64,000 nt of DNA from Carnegiea gigantea (lineage: Eukaryota; Streptophyta; Magnoliopsida; Caryophyllales; Cactaceae), in contig JAKOGI010001357.1 of assembly GCA_029747015.1 (NCBI GenBank), forward strand, positions 62,001 through 126,000. Direction: 5' to 3'. How positions within the stretch are numbered: the first letter of the stretch is position 1; each line of letters begins with the position of its first letter. The notes beneath the pieces are model-generated. The model did no database searches, was not told the DNA's origin, and was given only the letters and a program-made list of their open reading frames with translations. Of the stretch, positions 60,163 through 64,000 are shown in pieces. Made by a program: the position numbers and the translations under genes.

Positions 60163-61488
60163 ATTGTGATGGAGTGGCTGATGCTCCATGGTCCTCATTT
60201 GAGTGAGGCTATAACTTAGGTGTGCTTCAGCACCTGACCTGGTATGCTCATTCCACTCCCTTCTCTTCCCTCTTCTTTTTCATTTCTTTTCTTTCTTCTG
60301 TTAGTTGTAGATATTTAGGGTTGTTTTTGAGTTTGAGGCTTTGTTCTGTGAGTTTTTGATTTTCCTTGCTTTCCTTTGGTTTTATTTTGTGAGTTTGTAT
60401 ATATTTGTGTTTGGTGTCGGTTTTATGGTTGTCGTGTTTATGTGTTGCTTTTTGGCACCTTAGTTCCCACAATGAGGACATTGTGAGATTTAGGTGTGGG
60501 GGTGGGGAAACTTTGGATTTTGAAAAATTCCAAAAAGATTTTTGTTTTGTTTTTGAGGAAGCTTAGTACTATTCTGATCAACTTAAATCCCCATGTACTT
60601 TGATTGTCAGCCTGTATATACGCATGATGTGCATGTTAGGTCTCCATCCTGAGTGTGTCATTCTCAGCCCTAATTCTAACCCCATTATCGCTGTGTGACC
60701 CAATCCCTATTTATTTCATCCTTATTGTCTTAAGGTCTTAGTTTTTCATGATCGGCTCTCCCAATTGTTTTAGACATAATTACTTTGAAGGAAAAAAAAA
60801 AGAGAAAAAAATGAAAACCAAATAAAAAAGAAAATGAAAAAAAAGAGAAAAAAGGAAATAAAATGAAATTTGGAATGACAAGTAACCCTTTGAGGCGTGC
60901 GCTACTGGGTGGTACCCTTTGAGGCCATATTGCCACTGGGAAAGCTTGCTTCCTATGTTGTTAAGTCAATGATGTAATTTGTGTCCCTCAAGGGGGGTTG
61001 AGTTTGATTTGATAAACCTGAGCTCTAAGATGATGATACATTTGCACACGAGCATTATGATGGATTCAAAGTTTTGATGTACAGTAGGGTGAAACAATAG
61101 GGCTTTGCTGTCATTCATGAGGGAGAGAGTCTTGATGAGTACAGTGTGTTTATATGCATGCTAAGATCTTTGCTATGTGGGTGATTTAGTTTATCGGAAT
61201 GTGTATGTAATATGTTCCCCAACTTTGTACATATTAATTTTTTGATAAAAAAGAGTTTTTTGATTTTCTATTTTCTGTCTTCTTTTATAGATTTTGTTGG
61301 TATATCTTCTGCAAACCCTTACGAGCCCTTACTCGTCCACTAGGGGTAACCTCGGGGTTTAAAGGGCTTACTGCACATGCTAAGTGCAACCGTGATTCCT
61401 ACGAAAGTGAGTTAGGGTTTTGTTTCATTTTTCCAAGATTTTAGGTTTGTTTACTTGAGGATGAGCAAAACTTAGGTGTTGGGGTATT
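60163..61488 (+). other. 3' non-coding region of the non-autonomous element
   Basis: 1.3 kb without enzyme genes. It contains TTAGGTGTGGGGGTGGGG near 60490, short CCTTTGAGGC repeats near 60885-60925, a purine run near 60785-60860 and a degenerate tract TTAGGTGTTGGGGTATT just before the LTR. Confidence 0.65.
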
Positions 61489-62813
61489 TGTTGACGCTAA
61501 AAATACGCTATTTTTACAGTACCTTTCTGCGTACTTTATGCTCGAAATAATTGTTATTTTTAGGTTTTTATTTGATTTTATTTTGTTTTGTAGGTATTAA
61601 ATAATTTGGGAAAAAGACGCGAAAAAGATGAAGGAAGACTGAAAATTGATGAACTGGGCCAAGTTGATTCAAACCCGAACCAAGCAACAATAACAAACAT
61701 AAACTAAAAAAAAAATAAATAAAAGAAGAAAAAAAGCCCAGTCACGTGCACGGCACGTGACCCGGCCATAATTCCCCCCTCCCCTTTTCTCTTACTCTCT
61801 CCTCTCATTTCCCCTCTGCCCCGAAGCGCCCGAGCGCCCCCTTCATTTTTGCCTCTGCTTCTTTTCATCCCCCTTGCTTTTTTTCTTCTTCAACCCTCTC
61901 ACACCATTGCTTCTTCATCTCCCTCCTTGCAACGGTTACCCAGTTCATCTTCAATGCATCGGTTACAAGAGGGACAAGGGAAGTAGTGAATGGTGGAGGG
62001 CAGAAGGTGGTTACGGGGACTACAAATGGAGGGTTGTTCGCCATTGGGGAGGTATCCAACTAGGTTTTAGGGTTTAGTTTAGTTTAAGTTTCAGCTTTTG
62101 TTAAATTTCGATTTCGATTTCGATTCAATGTTAGAAGTTCGGTTGCAATTTTCTGGGTTTAGGGTTCGTGTTCGAAGTTCAGGTTCTTCAATTTCAGATC
62201 TGTTTTCCAGGTTTTAATATAAGTTGTTAATGTTTCGTTTAGTTAATTTCATGTTTAGATTACAAGATTTTCAATTTTCTGGCAGTTAGGGTTCAACTTC
62301 GAATTTTTGTGGCTTGATTTCGATTTCAATTCGTAGCCTGCGATTTGCACGCATCGTTGAAGTTTGGCGTTGTTTGGGTTCTATTCGAATTGTTCAGTGA
62401 GTTGTTCGATTTCGTTAGATGTTTTCTCCCCCGTTTCGTGCTCTTCTTCTTCCCCTTCTCCCCTGCTTCTATTTCCCTGTTCTAGATTAGAATTGTGCTT
62501 GCGGATTTCTGGTTTGCAGTTACACTTGAGCCAGATTCGAATTGGTTTGCAATTTCTGGGTTTGCATTCCCTATTGTTACGCTGCTGTTCGTGTGTGGGT
62601 TATTCTGGAACTTATAATACCTATTTTGTGCTTGCTGCACTCATGTAAATTAGGATTCTAAAATCATATTGTTAGAATAATAATTTGATTCAGGTTCTTG
62701 TCAATTTAGCATTTGAATTAGAATTCTAGCGGCCTAGGCTCAATACCATCCCTGAGGACGATACCCGTAATTTTTACAAGGATAAACCGTGCGCTTGCAG
62801 AAAATTAGAAACA
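61489..62813 (+). repeat. LTR copy 3 of the Athila/Tat-like family
   Basis: 1,325 bp, TGTTGACGCT to AGAAACA. It is complete. G-box cores CACGTG at 61743-61748 and 61754-61759. It is followed by a decayed primer site, so it is shared by two units. Confidence 0.88.
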
Positions 62814-64000
62814 AGTTTTTGGCACCGTTGCAAGGAATGGGTTTGTGGAATTAGGTTGCTCTTTATTCGAGTCCTTTGAGTCAAGTTCGTTTGATTTGTT
62901 TTCGTTTTGAAGTTTGAGTTTTATTTTGGATTTTTATTTTTTGGTTTCGATTGAGTCTTTGTTAGTTTAGATTAGTTTCACTTGTCGAATTCGGTTCGTA
63001 TTTTGATTTTTGGTTTAGGTTAGTTTCATTTTGAGTTCTATTTATTATTTCCTATTGGAAAAAAATAGATACTAATCCATTTGGTGCTAGCGCAGGAAAC
63101 ACAAAAGGGGGGAAAAGAAATAGTGTAGGCTTTTTTTTAATTATTTTTAGCTTCTGTTCAAATTTGTTTATCATAGTTCCAATTTGATTTTGCTAGTTTT
63201 GATATTTTTCCTAGATTCAGCACGATTTTTAGAGGCTATGTGAATGTTTCTGGAATTTTTGGGACTGTTTAGGTTTTTCTGTAAATTTTTGGACTGAATA
63301 ATCTGTTTGCATTTTTCTGCACTGTTTGGGAACAGAAAAAATTCAAAAAAAATTATATTTATGTCCCTTGTGACTGTGTGGAATTTTCTGTATATTTAGT
63401 CCCGATTTTTTGAGTCCTATTTTCTGTTTTGATTTTATTTTTGGAATTGGGTTGTTTTGGTATTATTTATTTTCTACTTTTTTTGTTTAGTTTGTTTGTC
63501 GTTGTGTTTTTTGTTTTAGATTTGATCATAATCTGTTTGTGGATTATTTTTTAGCTTTGATTCACTCCTTTGTTTTGAAAGCAAAAGTCAAAAAAAACCC
63601 AAAAATAAGATCAAAAAAAAAAAATGGTGTACAAGCTTTGTGTTTGCGCTCCTCTTTGGCTTTTAGTGTTAGGACACTTCTTGATTGAGTCTTTTGTGTT
63701 TTGCTTTTCTTTTGGTAACATAGTTTTTTTTTTATTAGTTTATTCGGTTTCTTTCATTATTTGAGTCTCTTGTTTTTGTTTTAGTGCCTAATTTGTTCAT
63801 AGTGTAAAAAAAAAAAAATTGGAAGATTTCAAAAAACAAAAATCTTAAAAAACAAATCTGAAAAAATTAAAAAAAAAGCATGCCAGTTTTTAATTTCCCA
63901 CAATATGAGCATGAACCTTTCTGGAGTTATTTGTCTAGACTTAATGATTATCGTGCCCAGTAAATCACAATTTTGAGAAACAAAAAATTTGTGAGGTCAT
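62814..64000 (+). other. Start of a second internal region, cut by the window edge
   Basis: Collinear with 57511-58700: decayed primer site at 62820-62837, T-rich leader, and the first codons of the gag-like frame near 63905 (EPFWSYLSRLNDYRAQ), with a one-base loss just after. It shows that the unit repeats beyond the window. Confidence 0.85.

Larger units (their letters stand above)
55587..64000 (+). mobile_element. LTR-sharing arrangement of a non-autonomous Athila/Tat-like family
   Basis: Order: LTR piece (55587-56127), 100-base gap, LTR lacking its first 50 bases or so (56228-57510), internal region (57511-61488), complete LTR (61489-62813), then the start of a second internal region (62814-64000) collinear with the first. 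Both internal regions begin with a tRNA-Asp-type primer site, so the middle LTR is followed by a true 5' internal end and is not just a 3' LTR. The internal region codes only for a gag-like protein, with no protease, integrase or RT, fitting the plant TR-GAG class of non-autonomous elements. It runs off the right edge. Confidence 0.78.

Overview
This window is plant nuclear repeat DNA, and I can support no intact host gene in it. The evidence for a seed plant is the set of element families: a CACTA element with a TNP2-type transposase, two Sirevirus-type Ty1/copia elements with an iMet-tRNA primer site and a third ORF, further copia elements, and LTR elements with the tRNA-Asp primer site typical of the plant Athila/Tat gypsy lineage. 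Short hAT-like elements are also present. Nothing I see fixes the species. One 100-base run of N (56128-56227) is a scaffold gap.

Layout, left to right. (1) 1-16623 is the 5' part of a CACTA element read on the minus strand. It holds a decayed TNP2-like transposase (1-3145), a TA/TG microsatellite, a block of GGTCTC/GAGACC subterminal repeats, and the terminal motif CACTACAAGAA (minus strand) at 16613-16623. A Sirevirus of 11.0 kb (5365-16369, minus strand, TSD GTCTC) sits inside the subterminal repeats. (2) 16624-24152 holds a strongly decayed copia element (about 17705-22760) with a 0.9-kb hAT-like element inside it (21493-22394, 8-bp TSD), which itself seems to hold a smaller one. The rest is unassigned. 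(3) 24153-52931 is a tandem array of one copia family, LTR-internal-LTR-internal-LTR-internal-LTR-partial internal, with a period near 5.4 kb and shared LTRs. Its first LTR is split at its TATA box by a second Sirevirus (24621-35742, plus strand, TSD CCCTA). (4) 52932-55586 is the 3' end of a gypsy-like element on the minus strand, whose LTR abuts the broken gag of the last array unit. (5) 55587-64000 is a second LTR-sharing arrangement of a related plus-strand family: LTR piece, gap, LTR, a 4-kb internal region with only a gag-like reading frame, LTR, then the start of another internal region.

Every protein-coding region is broken by stops or frameshifts. The two Sireviruses are the youngest insertions: by eye, about 20 differences between the LTRs of the first and about 35-40 between those of the second, in 1.5 kb each. 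The array LTRs differ from each other far more, roughly 10 percent by eye. The order implied by nesting is CACTA and copia array first, Sireviruses later, and the gypsy-like elements after the array.

The most unusual features are the two tandem LTR-sharing arrangements, nonsense mutations shared between array units, the lack of a recognisable primer site in the array family, the gag/pol boundary of the Sireviruses (an in-frame TGA followed by an acceptor-like TTTGTTTTGCAG), and a dispersed CCTGTT/AACAGG word enriched throughout the Sireviruses. I found no evidence of a new enzymatic or defence system.
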